64,000 bases of DNA from Marinomonas piezotolerans (GTDB lineage Bacteria > Pseudomonadota > Gammaproteobacteria > Pseudomonadales > Marinomonadaceae). A program made the position numbers and the translations under genes. The notes below the pieces were generated by a model, which saw nothing but the letters and a program-made list of their open reading frames with translations, was not told where the DNA came from and did not search any database. Positions 1 through 9,228 of this stretch are shown here, in pieces. Where the stretch lies: the NCBI RefSeq assembly GCF_003362755.1, contig NZ_QKRA01000008.1, forward strand, positions 124,001 through 188,000. Direction: 5' to 3'. Within the stretch, counting starts at the first letter, position 1. Each line of letters opens with the position of its first letter.

Positions 1-812
1 AGAGTGAGTACCGTTTCACTTTGGTCTCTGTTAAATCGCTCGCGCCGCTCGGCTTGACGTTCCAAATAACTATTTGTTTCCACAACAGGCTGTTCATAGG
101 GTCTAGCGAGGAAGTAGCCTTGACCATATTGCACACCGAGTTCGATTAACTGGTCGAGCTCTTGCTGTTGTTCAATACCTTCTGCAATAAGAACGCAGCG
201 AAGACGACGAGCAATACTGACAATGGAGCGGACGAACTCCCGTTTTACGTCGTCTCGGTCAATGCCATCAATGAAATGCTTGTCTATTTTAACGATATCG
301 GGACGTAGCTCCGACCAGAGACGTAAACCAGAATAGCCTGCACCTAAGTCGTCAATGGCGACTTGGAAACCCATACGACGGTAATGCTCAACACTTTGGC
401 GGCTGAGCCCATTATGGTCATAAGGATATTGTTCAGACAACTCGATGACAATGTTTTCGTGATCCACCCCGAGTTCATTCAAAATGGCTAGAGTCATGCC
501 AGACTGATGGTCCGGACTACCTAGCAAAGATGCGCTAACGTTTAGGAAGAGGCGGCCAGGTAATGCAAGCTCAGCAAATTTTGAAATGGCTTTGGATCGA
601 CACAGTAACTCTAGGTCATGTAACCGTTCTTGCTGTTGTGCATACGGAAACAATGCATCAGGTGTATAAAGCTCGGTATCTTTTGGCCCACGAGAGAGAG
701 CTTCTACACCAAAAACTTGTCCATTACTTAGATCATAAATAGGTTGGAATACCGGAGTGATGAGCCCTTCATCGAGTATTCTGTTAAGTAACAAAGCTTT
801 TTCGTTTTGCAT
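1..812 (-). CDS. EAL-domain cyclic-di-GMP phosphodiesterase, C-terminus cut off by window edge
   Basis: The reading frame starts with ATG at 812 and stays open to base 1, so only about the first 270 residues are visible. They form an EAL domain that would hydrolyse cyclic-di-GMP. Visible signatures, in order, are GVEALSRGP (the EAL motif), LNVSASLL, VIELSE, the metal-binding DDLGAGYSGL, VKIDKHFIDG, LIAEGIE and GQGYFLARP. The catalytic set looks complete, so an active enzyme is expected. The EAL domain lies at the very N-terminus with no sensor or membrane segment before it. In some proteobacterial proteins with this layout CBS and GGDEF domains follow, but that part is outside the window. The domain call is certain; the full architecture and biological target are unknown. 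Confidence 0.9.
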   Translation of the reverse strand, partial: MQNEKALLLNRILDEGLITPVFQPIYDLSNGQVFGVEALSRGPKDTELYTPDALFPYAQQQERLHDLELLCRSKAISKFAELALPGRLFLNVSASLLGSPDHQSGMTLAILNELGVDHENIVIELSEQYPYDHNGLSRQSVEHYRRMGFQVAIDDLGAGYSGLRLWSELRPDIVKIDKHFIDGIDRDDVKREFVRSIVSIARRLRCVLIAEGIEQQQELDQLIELGVQYGQGYFLARPYEQPVVETNSYLERQAERRERFNRDQSETVLT

Positions 813-953
813 AGATTTCACAGTAAGCCATTGAGTATTAAGCTTATATCGTATGAAAGTTACGTGACAAAATTGTGACAGTTTTGGCGTTTTAATGCTG
901 GTGATCGGTTAGAACTGATGACGTTGGAAGATAAAAATGAGAGGTGGAGATGA

Positions 954-1082
954 ATGGAGCAGAGGAGGACGCCGCCACGTTTTGCTGATCGAATTATTGT
1001 TTTTAAACTGCGATCAGAAACGAGGGCAACATGGGTGCGGATGCTTAGTGAGCAGCGCTACCTTGAAGATTGCGATTTGTAG
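954..1082 (+). CDS. possible 42-residue basic protein (doubtful)
   Basis: A short open frame starts with ATG at 954, four bases after a GGAG that is well placed as a ribosome binding site, and ends with TAG at 1082. The product would be 42 residues and rich in arginine (begins MEQRRTPPRF, ends YLEDCDL). Its last 38 bases overlap, on the opposite strand, the end of the small DUF1127-like gene. I recognise no family. It is reported because of the good ribosome binding site in an otherwise empty gap; it could equally be chance. Confidence 0.22.
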   Translation: MEQRRTPPRFADRIIVFKLRSETRATWVRMLSEQRYLEDCDL

Positions 1083-1209
1083 GAGTGAAAAATGCTTTGA
1101 TGCGTAGAGCAAAGTTTTTCACAGCGGCTGCAATATAAAGACGACGTAATTCGTAAGCGCGTTCAATATAAAAGTCAGTATCTAAGTTATCAAATGAAGA
1201 GTTATTCAT
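1045..1209 (-). CDS. small DUF1127-like protein (54 aa)
   Basis: A 54-residue protein starts with ATG at 1209, preceded by a strong AGGAGA Shine-Dalgarno about seven bases upstream. The centre reads YIERAYELRRLYIAAA followed by a basic amphipathic stretch (LRIKAFF). This resembles the short DUF1127/RSP_7527-type proteins, which are small arginine-rich proteins linked in other bacteria to RNA turnover and phosphate or stress physiology. It stands alone, with a plausible sigma-70 promoter about 45 bases upstream. The coding call is good because ribosome binding site, promoter and composition agree. The family call is by resemblance only and the function is not known here. Confidence 0.62.
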   Translation of the reverse strand: MNNSSFDNLDTDFYIERAYELRRLYIAAAVKNFALRIKAFFTPTNRNLQGSAAH

Positions 1210-1251
1210 AATGTATCTCCTAAAAAAGTTAATGTGTCTTGCGATGGTTTT

Positions 1252-1280
1252 ATAATAGTGGGTGGTTAGATCCTGAACAA
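1252..1280 (-). promoter_or_regulatory. candidate sigma-70 promoter of the small DUF1127-like gene
   Basis: Read on the minus strand there is a TTGTTC box (1280-1275), a 17-base spacer and a TATTAT box (1257-1252). This would start transcription near 1245, giving a leader of roughly 35 bases before the ATG at 1209. It is a sequence match only. Confidence 0.42.
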
Positions 1281-1355
1281 ACGATCAATTCTAAGCTTAT
1301 AGTTGAAAAAATCTAATCTATTTTAAATTTTCATTATAAATCAACTGTTTATGTT

Positions 1356-2234
1356 CTAAACTTCTTTGTTGTCTGCAAGTTTTCTGAATTTTCCTGGTGT
1401 TATTTTTTCTTGTCGTTTAAAGAATCGAGAAAAATAGCCTGGATCTTTAAAACCTAAGTCGTAACTGATTTCTTCAACTGACTTTTGTGTGTAGGTAAGG
1501 TTCCGTTTTGCTTCGAGTAGTAAGCGCTCATGCATCAACTGCTGCACGCTCTTACCGAATGATTGCTGAGTAAGCCGGTTGAGTTTTTTGTCTGACACAT
1601 TTAGCTTCTGCGCGTAGTCTGTCGTTTTTAGATGTTCTTTGAAGTGCGTATTTACGAGAACTTTTAGGCGGTTTATCAGTGAATCGTCATGACTATTAGG
1701 CGTTTCCTCTGGGTGTTTGTGGTGGCGCGCAATCAGGATCAATATGGCGTTGAGCAAATGCTCGATGAGGAGCGCTTTCCCAGTATTTGCGTTATGAAAT
1801 TCGTGTTCAAGGAGGGTTGTTAATTGCCACAGTTGGTCAAAAGCACTCGGTAATGCTTGGAAGTCGATATAACCAGGGTGCGAAGGGAGTAAGGCAGTTT
1901 GGAGTGAACGATTGCCTGATGGAGCGATCAGCGCATCAGAAATAGATAGAACTCGCCCATCTGTGTCGGGAGCGAACCGAAACCCATGAACAATGCCAGC
2001 TGGAACGATGATCGCCCACTTACCTTGCAATGCTCGTCTTTGCGTATCCATTTGTAGGTGCACACCACCACTTCGTAATAGCAAAATTTGCAGCAATTGC
2101 GTGTGTTGATGAGGCTTGATACGCCAACCAAGATCACTGCTGCGCGCCTCAATATTTTCGATGTGGACAAACTCAGGATTATCAATCCAACGTCCTTCTC
2201 CGTACAAGCCAAATTGGGGGATAGGTTGGGCCAT
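1356..2234 (-). CDS. pobR: AraC-family transcriptional regulator, probable PobR
   Basis: A 292-residue AraC/XylS-type activator. The N-terminal half is a cupin-like effector domain (PHQHTQLLQILLL, then WAIIVPAGIVHGF). The C-terminal third (about 200-285) holds the paired helix-turn-helix, ending in the family signature around EISYDLGFKDPGYFSRFFKR. It is transcribed away from pobA across a 268-base gap, the usual arrangement for the AraC-type PobR of pseudomonads, which activates pobA in response to 4-hydroxybenzoate. The start at 2234 has an AGGA about eight bases upstream. Effector identity is inferred from position and family; the AraC call itself is firm. Confidence 0.85.
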   Translation of the reverse strand: MAQPIPQFGLYGEGRWIDNPEFVHIENIEARSSDLGWRIKPHQHTQLLQILLLRSGGVHLQMDTQRRALQGKWAIIVPAGIVHGFRFAPDTDGRVLSISDALIAPSGNRSLQTALLPSHPGYIDFQALPSAFDQLWQLTTLLEHEFHNANTGKALLIEHLLNAILILIARHHKHPEETPNSHDDSLINRLKVLVNTHFKEHLKTTDYAQKLNVSDKKLNRLTQQSFGKSVQQLMHERLLLEAKRNLTYTQKSVEEISYDLGFKDPGYFSRFFKRQEKITPGKFRKLADNKEV

Positions 2235-3708
<1,474 letters not shown>

Positions 3709-3721
3709 AAGGTTTTCTACG

Positions 3722-4729
3722 CTAATATTTGTCCGAACTCAGGTGCTCAAGAAGCTTTATAACAGCTTTTTGAGCCCATTCCTGTTTTGCTTTTTGTTCT
3801 GCCGCGTCGGGTTGTGACGCAATGCCACGCCCCGTCGCCTGCCAACTACCAATTGTGTCGCCATTTCGACTTGAAAGCGTTATTGAGCCATCGATGAACG
3901 TGTAATAGCGTTCATTTTGGTATTGCTGTCGCTGTGCTATGTCAGTATCTACGGAAAAGGTAGCGGCTGCTTGGCTCGTGCTAAGTCCTGAATCTGTGAA
4001 AGCCACGCTGAGCGCTTGACGCAGTGAACTCGGCGCCAGGTAAAAATGATACTGATTCATGGCATCACTCAGCTTTGATTCTATTGCTTTGACCCGGGCA
4101 TCATCGTGGTACAAGGTATTGTTCTGTGAATAAAGTTGATACTTTTCAACAAGTTTAGTGCGTTGCGCAAAATCGGGGATGAGTCTCATATAGATTGGCC
4201 AGTCAGGTTCAACAATTGTATCGGCTAGCAACACCCCCTGCTCAATAATCTGGTTATCTAATGTGTCAATTTGTTGGCGTAAACGGCTCAAAGCACGAGA
4301 GCGGTCTAATGCCTGCAAAGCATAGACATAATTTGGTCCTATGTATCGCTCCTGATTAACGATTTGTTCCAACTCGATGGGGGCGGTATAGACTCGGGTA
4401 TAAAGGCGATCATTACGCACCACCTGTTCGGCCTCTCCTGTCGTTTGTGTGACCTCCACTTGGCTTATGTTGCTCTGGCTGACGCGTGTACGAAGCTGTT
4501 GCGCAATTTGCCCATTTCCATTTTGCTCGGCTTGAGCGAAGGCAAGCGCTAAGTTATCGATTCGTTGGTAAGTACCGACGCCGTACACATAGCGCGAATT
4601 CTTGGGCGGGTTTGCGACCCAGTCCGGAGTAGCGTCTTTGGTGTTTGGCTGTGATGTTGAGCAGCCATTGAGCAAGAGCCCAATGACGGCAGCATTAACC
4701 AAAAAAGTCCATTTAGGCAGTCGGTACAT
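3722..4729 (-). CDS. LPP20-family (COG3018-type) lipoprotein
   Basis: A 335-residue predicted lipoprotein. Its signal peptide ends in a lipobox with the acylated cysteine at residue 23 (LLLNGC). The body is mixed alpha/beta of the LPP20 type (GVGTY near the start, several conserved tyrosines). It begins six bases after lpoB and is surely in the same transcript. In vibrios and relatives an LPP20 lipoprotein sits beside lpoB and a COG3014 lipoprotein, as here. This suggests a role in the outer-membrane lipoprotein network around peptidoglycan synthesis or surface structures. The exact function is unknown. The gene converges on pobA with a 13-base gap. Confidence 0.72.
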   Translation of the reverse strand: MYRLPKWTFLVNAAVIGLLLNGCSTSQPNTKDATPDWVANPPKNSRYVYGVGTYQRIDNLALAFAQAEQNGNGQIAQQLRTRVSQSNISQVEVTQTTGEAEQVVRNDRLYTRVYTAPIELEQIVNQERYIGPNYVYALQALDRSRALSRLRQQIDTLDNQIIEQGVLLADTIVEPDWPIYMRLIPDFAQRTKLVEKYQLYSQNNTLYHDDARVKAIESKLSDAMNQYHFYLAPSSLRQALSVAFTDSGLSTSQAAATFSVDTDIAQRQQYQNERYYTFIDGSITLSSRNGDTIGSWQATGRGIASQPDAAEQKAKQEWAQKAVIKLLEHLSSDKY

Positions 4730-4735
4730 GGTCGA

Positions 4736-5329
4736 TTAATCCTTGGTGAGCAACTTTTGGATTTTCTTTTGACCGTTCCAAACTTCTCGGTTGGTGGTCA
4801 TGTTGATCAGTTTTAGGTCAACTTGGTAAAACGTCACGCGTTGTTCACCGTTGGAATCAACTATCGAATTAATAGTGCCCGACAGAGCGAAACCAGCACC
4901 TTGCTCTAGGCCAAATTCAGCAATGGTATCGGGTGCCGCATTCATTTCTTGATCAGTTCGCTCGCTACGTATGTCTTCTCGCTCTTCTCTAGAGACAACA
5001 AAATCCACTTTACCAGCTCGCAACAGACTGCGTTTGATATCGTTGATAAACGTATCGACTGGAATGTGCTCGTGGCTCTTATTTCGGATGCTCTGTACGA
5101 TGACAGTAGGGTTACCGTCATGGTTTATGTGGTAGTCGCGAAACCAAGGAAAGGTCAGCATGTCGGTCATCATTTCCTCGGCAACCAAGCGTGAATCGGT
5201 GCTGTTCCAACGATCAGACAACGCAATTTCTTCATTGGCATCGATTCGCTTTACTCCGCCTGAGCTACAGGCAGTTAAGGCAATACTTAGTAAGGCCGCG
5301 AGGGCAAAGCTCCATTTTGATCGGGTCAT
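4736..5329 (-). CDS. lpoB: penicillin-binding protein activator LpoB
   Basis: A 197-residue outer-membrane lipoprotein of the LpoB (YcfM) family. LpoB reaches through the periplasm to stimulate the bifunctional peptidoglycan synthase PBP1B. The signal peptide ends at a lipobox (LTAC, cysteine at residue 21). The conserved LpoB core follows, with ALSDRWNSTDSRLVAEEM near the start and FALSGTINSIV and YQVDLKLINMTT towards the end. ATG at 5329 has GGAGA about six bases upstream. It sits between a COG3014 lipoprotein (31-base gap) and an LPP20 lipoprotein (six-base gap), the order known from other gammaproteobacteria. Confidence 0.88.
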   Translation of the reverse strand: MTRSKWSFALAALLSIALTACSSGGVKRIDANEEIALSDRWNSTDSRLVAEEMMTDMLTFPWFRDYHINHDGNPTVIVQSIRNKSHEHIPVDTFINDIKRSLLRAGKVDFVVSREEREDIRSERTDQEMNAAPDTIAEFGLEQGAGFALSGTINSIVDSNGEQRVTFYQVDLKLINMTTNREVWNGQKKIQKLLTKD

Positions 5330-5360
5330 ATCAGTCTCCGTGTTAAGTTATAGTCAAATG

Positions 5361-7052
5361 TTAGTTGGGATTGCGCAGATTCCAAACTTTTAGTTCATTT
5401 TCGCCTAGTGTAATGTTCCCTAATATAAAGGTTGTATCCGTCGCTTTATATTGTGGCTCGTATTGCCCCGGTTCAAGCGGCACGCGGGTCAGTCTTACTT
5501 GAGCAGGTAGCGTCAGCCAGTTGCGAGTATCAGCAGCAGAGCTGGCAAATAGCGTGACTTGGCTTGCTAAGCTGAACAGCATGCCCATTGCATCATCTTG
5601 TACGAGCTGGCTTTGTACTTGGTAGGCAAGCCAAGCACGTATGATTTCGCGGACCAAGCTTTCATAAATGTCGCGTTGTGCGTTCGCAAGCTGATCCTGA
5701 AAAGCGATATCCGCTAATGATGCCATACGAATGCTAGGCACGGTCTCAGCCGGTTCAAAGCGATCAGTGGTACTGAGAGTGATGTTTGTTGGTCGGTTGT
5801 CGAGTTCAAAGCGTCGATAAAAGGGCACGGTAATCCGCAACGGGACGTCGTATAGCATGTTGTCGAGCTGAAGGTCGTCTAGCTGTTGCCATACCGCGCG
5901 GCCTAAAATGACGCGTTTGGTGAACACGCCAGTGAACGCGTCCCACGGCCCTCCATTTTTGTAGTTGGCGACCATCGACAGCGGGGTTCGGTCTGAGTAA
6001 GTCATCGTGAACCACCGAAATTCGTCATACTCGTTTAAATTGTTTTGCCCTTGACGATTGGGGATCACAGGATCTAGTAATAGGGAGTAGCTTTGAGCGT
6101 CAGGGTAGAGTAACAAAGACATTTCGCTTTTGTCGGGGATAAACCCCTGATGTTCTAATACTACTAATTCGGCGGAGTGGTTTTGATAAGTCTGATAAAG
6201 CTCGTGCATGGCCTCGTTAAGGTGGCGTGCTTTGGCTTGCTCGACTTCTGTCACTGGCCAGCCAGCTTTGTCCATCATACGAATAGCATCTAGCCATGCT
6301 CGTTGGGCCGTTACAGGGGCGAGATTATACTGCTCCGCATAGCCTTGTTGGTAGAGTTGTGCGGCATCGGTATAGCTGATTCGAGCATCATCGTATTCGC
6401 CTGCAGCCTCGTATTGCAATCCTTCTAAGTAACGTCCCCAAGCGTCTTCCCGATATTGGTATTCTTCAGTACTGCGCCCGCCTGCATAAAAGTTGCCGAG
6501 CCAGTCCATCGCTTTTAGATAAAACGGCTGATTGTCTTTGGCTTCCAAGTCTTGATAACTCAGCGTTTGGGCTGCAATTTCATTGAGTTTTATATCAATT
6601 CGTCTAGCTTCCACTAGGGCTGAATCTAGTAACTCAACGCGTTGTTGCCGCTTCTCCGATAAGTCTGATAAGGCGAGGTAATTGAGAGATTTAAGGTAGC
6701 TGATGTAGACGCGTTCAACACCATTACCGCGATAGCTGCCTTGGCGTGGGTTACTTAATAGTGCCCACGCTCGGTCACTAAAGCTAGTGGTGAAAAATGT
6801 ATCGCTGAGCCGTTCTGCTTGTTCTAGTAGCTGATTGCTGCGCTCATAATCGCCTTCATACTGGGCTAATGCACCTTTTTCTAGGTAGTACAAAAGCTGG
6901 TCTTTCGGAGAGTCCAGCGCGCTATCGAAAACCGCTTCGGCTTCTTGCCATTGGCCTTCTCGCGCAAGCGATAGTCCTTCGTCAACGTCTTGTCGATAGG
7001 TGGCGCATCCACTAAGAAGACTTATGAATAGAGCAACGATCAGTAACCGCAC
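5361..7052 (-). CDS. COG3014-family lipoprotein with TPR-like N-terminus
   Basis: A 563-residue predicted lipoprotein of the kind found next to lpoB. I chose a GTG at 7052 because AGGGA lies eight bases upstream and it gives a clean signal peptide with a lipobox (LISLLSGC-type, cysteine near residue 16). The longer frame to 7112 overlaps the preceding small gene and spoils the leader. The first half (about 20-300) is helical and TPR-like (repeated DEGLSLAREGQWQEAEAVF-type helices). The second half is beta-rich and not recognised. It is probably the second gene of the LpoB operon; a periplasmic scaffold role is a guess. Confidence 0.72.
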   Translation of the reverse strand: MRLLIVALFISLLSGCATYRQDVDEGLSLAREGQWQEAEAVFDSALDSPKDQLLYYLEKGALAQYEGDYERSNQLLEQAERLSDTFFTTSFSDRAWALLSNPRQGSYRGNGVERVYISYLKSLNYLALSDLSEKRQQRVELLDSALVEARRIDIKLNEIAAQTLSYQDLEAKDNQPFYLKAMDWLGNFYAGGRSTEEYQYREDAWGRYLEGLQYEAAGEYDDARISYTDAAQLYQQGYAEQYNLAPVTAQRAWLDAIRMMDKAGWPVTEVEQAKARHLNEAMHELYQTYQNHSAELVVLEHQGFIPDKSEMSLLLYPDAQSYSLLLDPVIPNRQGQNNLNEYDEFRWFTMTYSDRTPLSMVANYKNGGPWDAFTGVFTKRVILGRAVWQQLDDLQLDNMLYDVPLRITVPFYRRFELDNRPTNITLSTTDRFEPAETVPSIRMASLADIAFQDQLANAQRDIYESLVREIIRAWLAYQVQSQLVQDDAMGMLFSLASQVTLFASSAADTRNWLTLPAQVRLTRVPLEPGQYEPQYKATDTTFILGNITLGENELKVWNLRNPN

Positions 7053-7054
7053 TT

Positions 7055-7180
7055 TTAGTGTCCCTTGCCTAAAAACTGATGCACGAATAATAAGCCGATT
7101 AATGCCATGCAACCAAGATAAAGTACCATCCAGCGTGCTTTCATACAGTATGGGCAGGGCTTACGCTTGTTTTTCTTCAT
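7055..7180 (-). CDS. 41-residue membrane protein with CPYC motif
   Basis: A very short gene, MKKNKRKPCPYCMKARWM then a hydrophobic segment of about 18 residues (YLGCMALIGLLFVHQF), ending just two bases before the GTG start of the COG3014 lipoprotein. The layout is a basic N-terminus with a CPYC pair and one transmembrane helix. The tight spacing suggests translational coupling at the head of the LpoB operon. CPYC is a redox-type or metal-binding spacing, but the protein is too small for a thioredoxin fold. I do not recognise the family. The coding call rests on spacing and composition. Confidence 0.5.
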   Translation of the reverse strand: MKKNKRKPCPYCMKARWMVLYLGCMALIGLLFVHQFLGKGH

Positions 7181-7220
7181 GGTTCGCTGTTTGTCCCCGT
7201 ATTAATGGAACAAAGACTAT

Positions 7221-7248
7221 AAACAAAAAAGGAAGCCGAAGCTTCCTT
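7221..7248 (-). terminator. rho-independent terminator of the yibN-grxC-secB transcript
   Basis: On the minus strand GGAAGC-TTCG-GCTTCC is followed by TTTTTTGTTT, directly downstream of secB. It has a stable tetraloop stem with a clear U-run and separates secB from the LpoB operon. Confidence 0.85.
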
Positions 7249-7277
7249 AGATGTATAACAGTTGGACAAATCAGATA

Positions 7278-7742
7278 TTACTGAGTTGTTTCTGTCGCTG
7301 GTTGTTGCTGCTTTTGCAGGCTTTCCATGTACAGTGCGTCAAAATTGATTGGCGCAAGCATGACAGGGCTGAAGCTGCCTTTTGTGATGATTGCATCAAT
7401 ATTTTCGCGAGCATATGGGAAAAGCGTGCCAGGGCAGAATGCGCCCAATGCATGGTGTAATTGCTTCTCTTCGAATCCTGCAATGGTAAATAGACCGCCT
7501 TGCAATACTTGTACAAGGTAAGCTGGCTCGTCGTTGTTTTTTACGTTGACCGTAATTTCAAGAACGACTTCGTATAGGTTTTCACCCACTTGGCGGCTTT
7601 TAGTATTTAGCTCTAAGCCAACTTCCGGTTTCCACTCTTCTTGAAAAATAAGTGGTGAGCGAGGTGATTCAAAAGAAATGTCTTTTAAAAAGATACGTTG
7701 AATCTGTAGTTGTGGTTGAACTTGGTTATTTTCTTCAGCCAT
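7278..7742 (-). CDS. secB: protein-export chaperone SecB
   Basis: SecB is a cytoplasmic tetrameric chaperone that keeps preproteins unfolded and hands them to SecA. The 154-residue product contains the family core FLKDISFESPRSP near the start, then GLFTIAGF and the conserved CPGTLFPYARE. The frame extends 15 residues upstream, but ATG at 7742 has AGGAA eight bases before it and gives the usual N-terminus (MAEENNQ). It is the last gene of rhodanese-grxC-secB, the same order as in E. coli, and ends before a strong terminator. No gpsA follows, unlike in E. coli. Confidence 0.95.
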   Translation of the reverse strand: MAEENNQVQPQLQIQRIFLKDISFESPRSPLIFQEEWKPEVGLELNTKSRQVGENLYEVVLEITVNVKNNDEPAYLVQVLQGGLFTIAGFEEKQLHHALGAFCPGTLFPYARENIDAIITKGSFSPVMLAPINFDALYMESLQKQQQPATETTQ

Positions 7743-7770
7743 TTTCGTTGTTCCTAGGTATTGTAAGAGG

Positions 7771-8022
7771 TTAGGCGAGTAGCTCATCGAGCTTTTGATT
7801 ATGCTCTAAAGCAAATAAATCGTCACACCCGCCTATATGTTGTTCCCCAATCCATATTTGAGGGACTGTATGACGGCCGCACTTATCCATCATTTCTTGG
7901 CGTAGTGCGCGGTTACCGTCGACATTTATCTCATCAAAGTTCACTTGCTTGGCAGACAATAGCTGTTTTGCTCGAATGCAAAAAGGGCAATAGTCGCTGG
8001 AGTAAATGGTTACATTTGCCAT
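7771..8022 (-). CDS. grxC: glutaredoxin 3
   Basis: An 83-residue glutaredoxin, which reduces disulfides and glutathione mixed disulfides in the cytoplasm. It has the active-site CPFC at residues 12-15, the cis-proline segment TVPQIWIG and the glutathione-binding GGCDDL. Size matches E. coli GrxC (83). It lies 15 bases after the rhodanese gene and 28 before secB. Glutathione itself would come from gshA at 43.7-45.3 kb in this window. Confidence 0.95.
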   Translation of the reverse strand: MANVTIYSSDYCPFCIRAKQLLSAKQVNFDEINVDGNRALRQEMMDKCGRHTVPQIWIGEQHIGGCDDLFALEHNQKLDELLA

Positions 8023-8037
8023 GGTGGACCTCGTTAA

Positions 8038-8454
8038 TTACTTTTTCACTAGGGGTAAACTAGCACTTTGCCACTCGGTAATGCCACCCTGAAGCTTATA
8101 GACATCAAAACCTGCTTTAATCAGCTCCTTCGCGCTCGAGCCCGCTGTCATGCCATTTTTACAGACTAAGATCATAGGTGAAGACTTATGCTTCTCTAAA
8201 GTGCTTAGTTCGTCTTTCAGTTTAGCAGACGGTACATTGATAGATCCCGTGATATAGCCAGTGCGGAATTCATTCGCAGGGCGCAAGTCAATAACAACCG
8301 CATCTTTTTCATTCATCAGATTGGTTGCTGCAGAGGTTGAAACGCTGCGAGCACCGCCTCGGGTTTCAGTGAAAACAAGTGTTGCTGCGATCGCTACAAA
8401 GACAGCGACCATTTCCCAGTGGTTGGTTGCAAATTCAATAAATTGATTGATCAT
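8038..8454 (-). CDS. yibN: membrane-anchored rhodanese-like protein (YibN)
   Basis: A single N-terminal transmembrane segment (about residues 8-28) is followed by a rhodanese domain, with the catalytic cysteine in LVCKNGMTAGSSA and the preceding VVIDLRPANEF. YibN-type proteins are sulfurtransferase-like and inner-membrane bound; their substrate is not settled. I start at ATG 8454 (138 residues, like E. coli YibN at 143) and not at the longer frame to 8496. It is first in the yibN-grxC-secB group. In E. coli this group is divergent from gpmI-envC-yibQ; here the two are separated by about 6.7 kb of other genes. Confidence 0.88.
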   Translation of the reverse strand: MINQFIEFATNHWEMVAVFVAIAATLVFTETRGGARSVSTSAATNLMNEKDAVVIDLRPANEFRTGYITGSINVPSAKLKDELSTLEKHKSSPMILVCKNGMTAGSSAKELIKAGFDVYKLQGGITEWQSASLPLVKK

Positions 8455-8550
8455 GTTGGTCTCAAGCCTATAAAAAAACTGCGAAGCATTATACACGGCA
8501 AGGCCAATGGGTACATACTATCAACGGTGCAGTGTTGGACGGAGTAAAAC

Positions 8551-9183
8551 GTGTCAAAGACTATCATAGTAAAGCTGGTGTGTTGCATTCTTGTGATGAT
8601 TGGTGCAAGTGCATGTACGACAATTAACTCACAAGATGCGTTTGAGCAGGCACGTAACGAGCAGCAAGTTCAACTTGCTCAGATATTGGAGTCGCTTTGG
8701 GAACGCGCTCATATCATTCCTAAGCTGCAGCAAGGAGCGCCGTTAACCAGCACCACAAAATCTGGGCAATCTTCGATCCAAATGCAGAATGCGCGAAACC
8801 TAGAGATCGCCAAGGCGAAACTTGAGGAGCTCAATCGGCGATTAGCGCAACGTAAATCGACGCCCAGCACCGGAGACCTAGCGACGCTTCAAGTGTTGGC
8901 TGTTACCAGTGACAAGCAAACACACTATATTGCTCGACCATTAGCGATTTATCGCAGTGAGGAGGTCAGCTGGCGCTTTACTTCTCAAGAGGGCGAGGTA
9001 ATTGATCTTAGAGTGGTATGGAATGAAGATGGGAATTTATACATTGAAGGTCAAAATGTCATGGATTTGAATCCTTCTAGTAGTGATATACCCTTTGCAA
9101 CTCAGGTTTTTTACTATGGTGATCAAGTCTTAGCGAAGGCCTCATTAAATTTAGTTTTGCAGGCCCAAGTACCTCGTCTTTAA
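8551..9183 (+). CDS. unknown lipoprotein (210 aa)
   Basis: A 210-residue protein with a lipoprotein signal peptide (lipobox SAC, cysteine near residue 22). A helical, probably coiled-coil segment rich in Q, E and R follows (about 28-110, including AKAKLEELNRRLAQ), then a beta-rich C-terminal half. I recognise no family. It is divergent from the rhodanese gene and starts the accessory block between yibN and gpmI. It converges on hglS through a shared hairpin. Location is probably periplasmic or outer-membrane; function is unknown. Confidence 0.7.
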   Translation: MSKTIIVKLVCCILVMIGASACTTINSQDAFEQARNEQQVQLAQILESLWERAHIIPKLQQGAPLTSTTKSGQSSIQMQNARNLEIAKAKLEELNRRLAQRKSTPSTGDLATLQVLAVTSDKQTHYIARPLAIYRSEEVSWRFTSQEGEVIDLRVVWNEDGNLYIEGQNVMDLNPSSSDIPFATQVFYYGDQVLAKASLNLVLQAQVPRL

Positions 9184-9197
9184 TGAAGGTAGCAAGA

Positions 9198-9221
9198 GGA
9201 GCTCGGAATCGTCCGAGCTCC
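9198..9221. terminator. hairpin between convergent genes
   Basis: GGAGCTCGG-AATCGT-CCGAGCTCC is a perfect nine-base stem in the 45-base gap between the convergent lipoprotein and hglS genes. It has no strong U-run on either side, so it may stop both transcripts weakly or act as a 3' end stabiliser. Confidence 0.58.
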
Positions 9222-9228
9222 CTGATCA

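Noticed and set aside
5806-6015. 69-codon frame within the COG3014 lipoprotein gene
   Set aside because: Overlaps a well-supported gene on the same strand in another frame, with no ribosome binding site.
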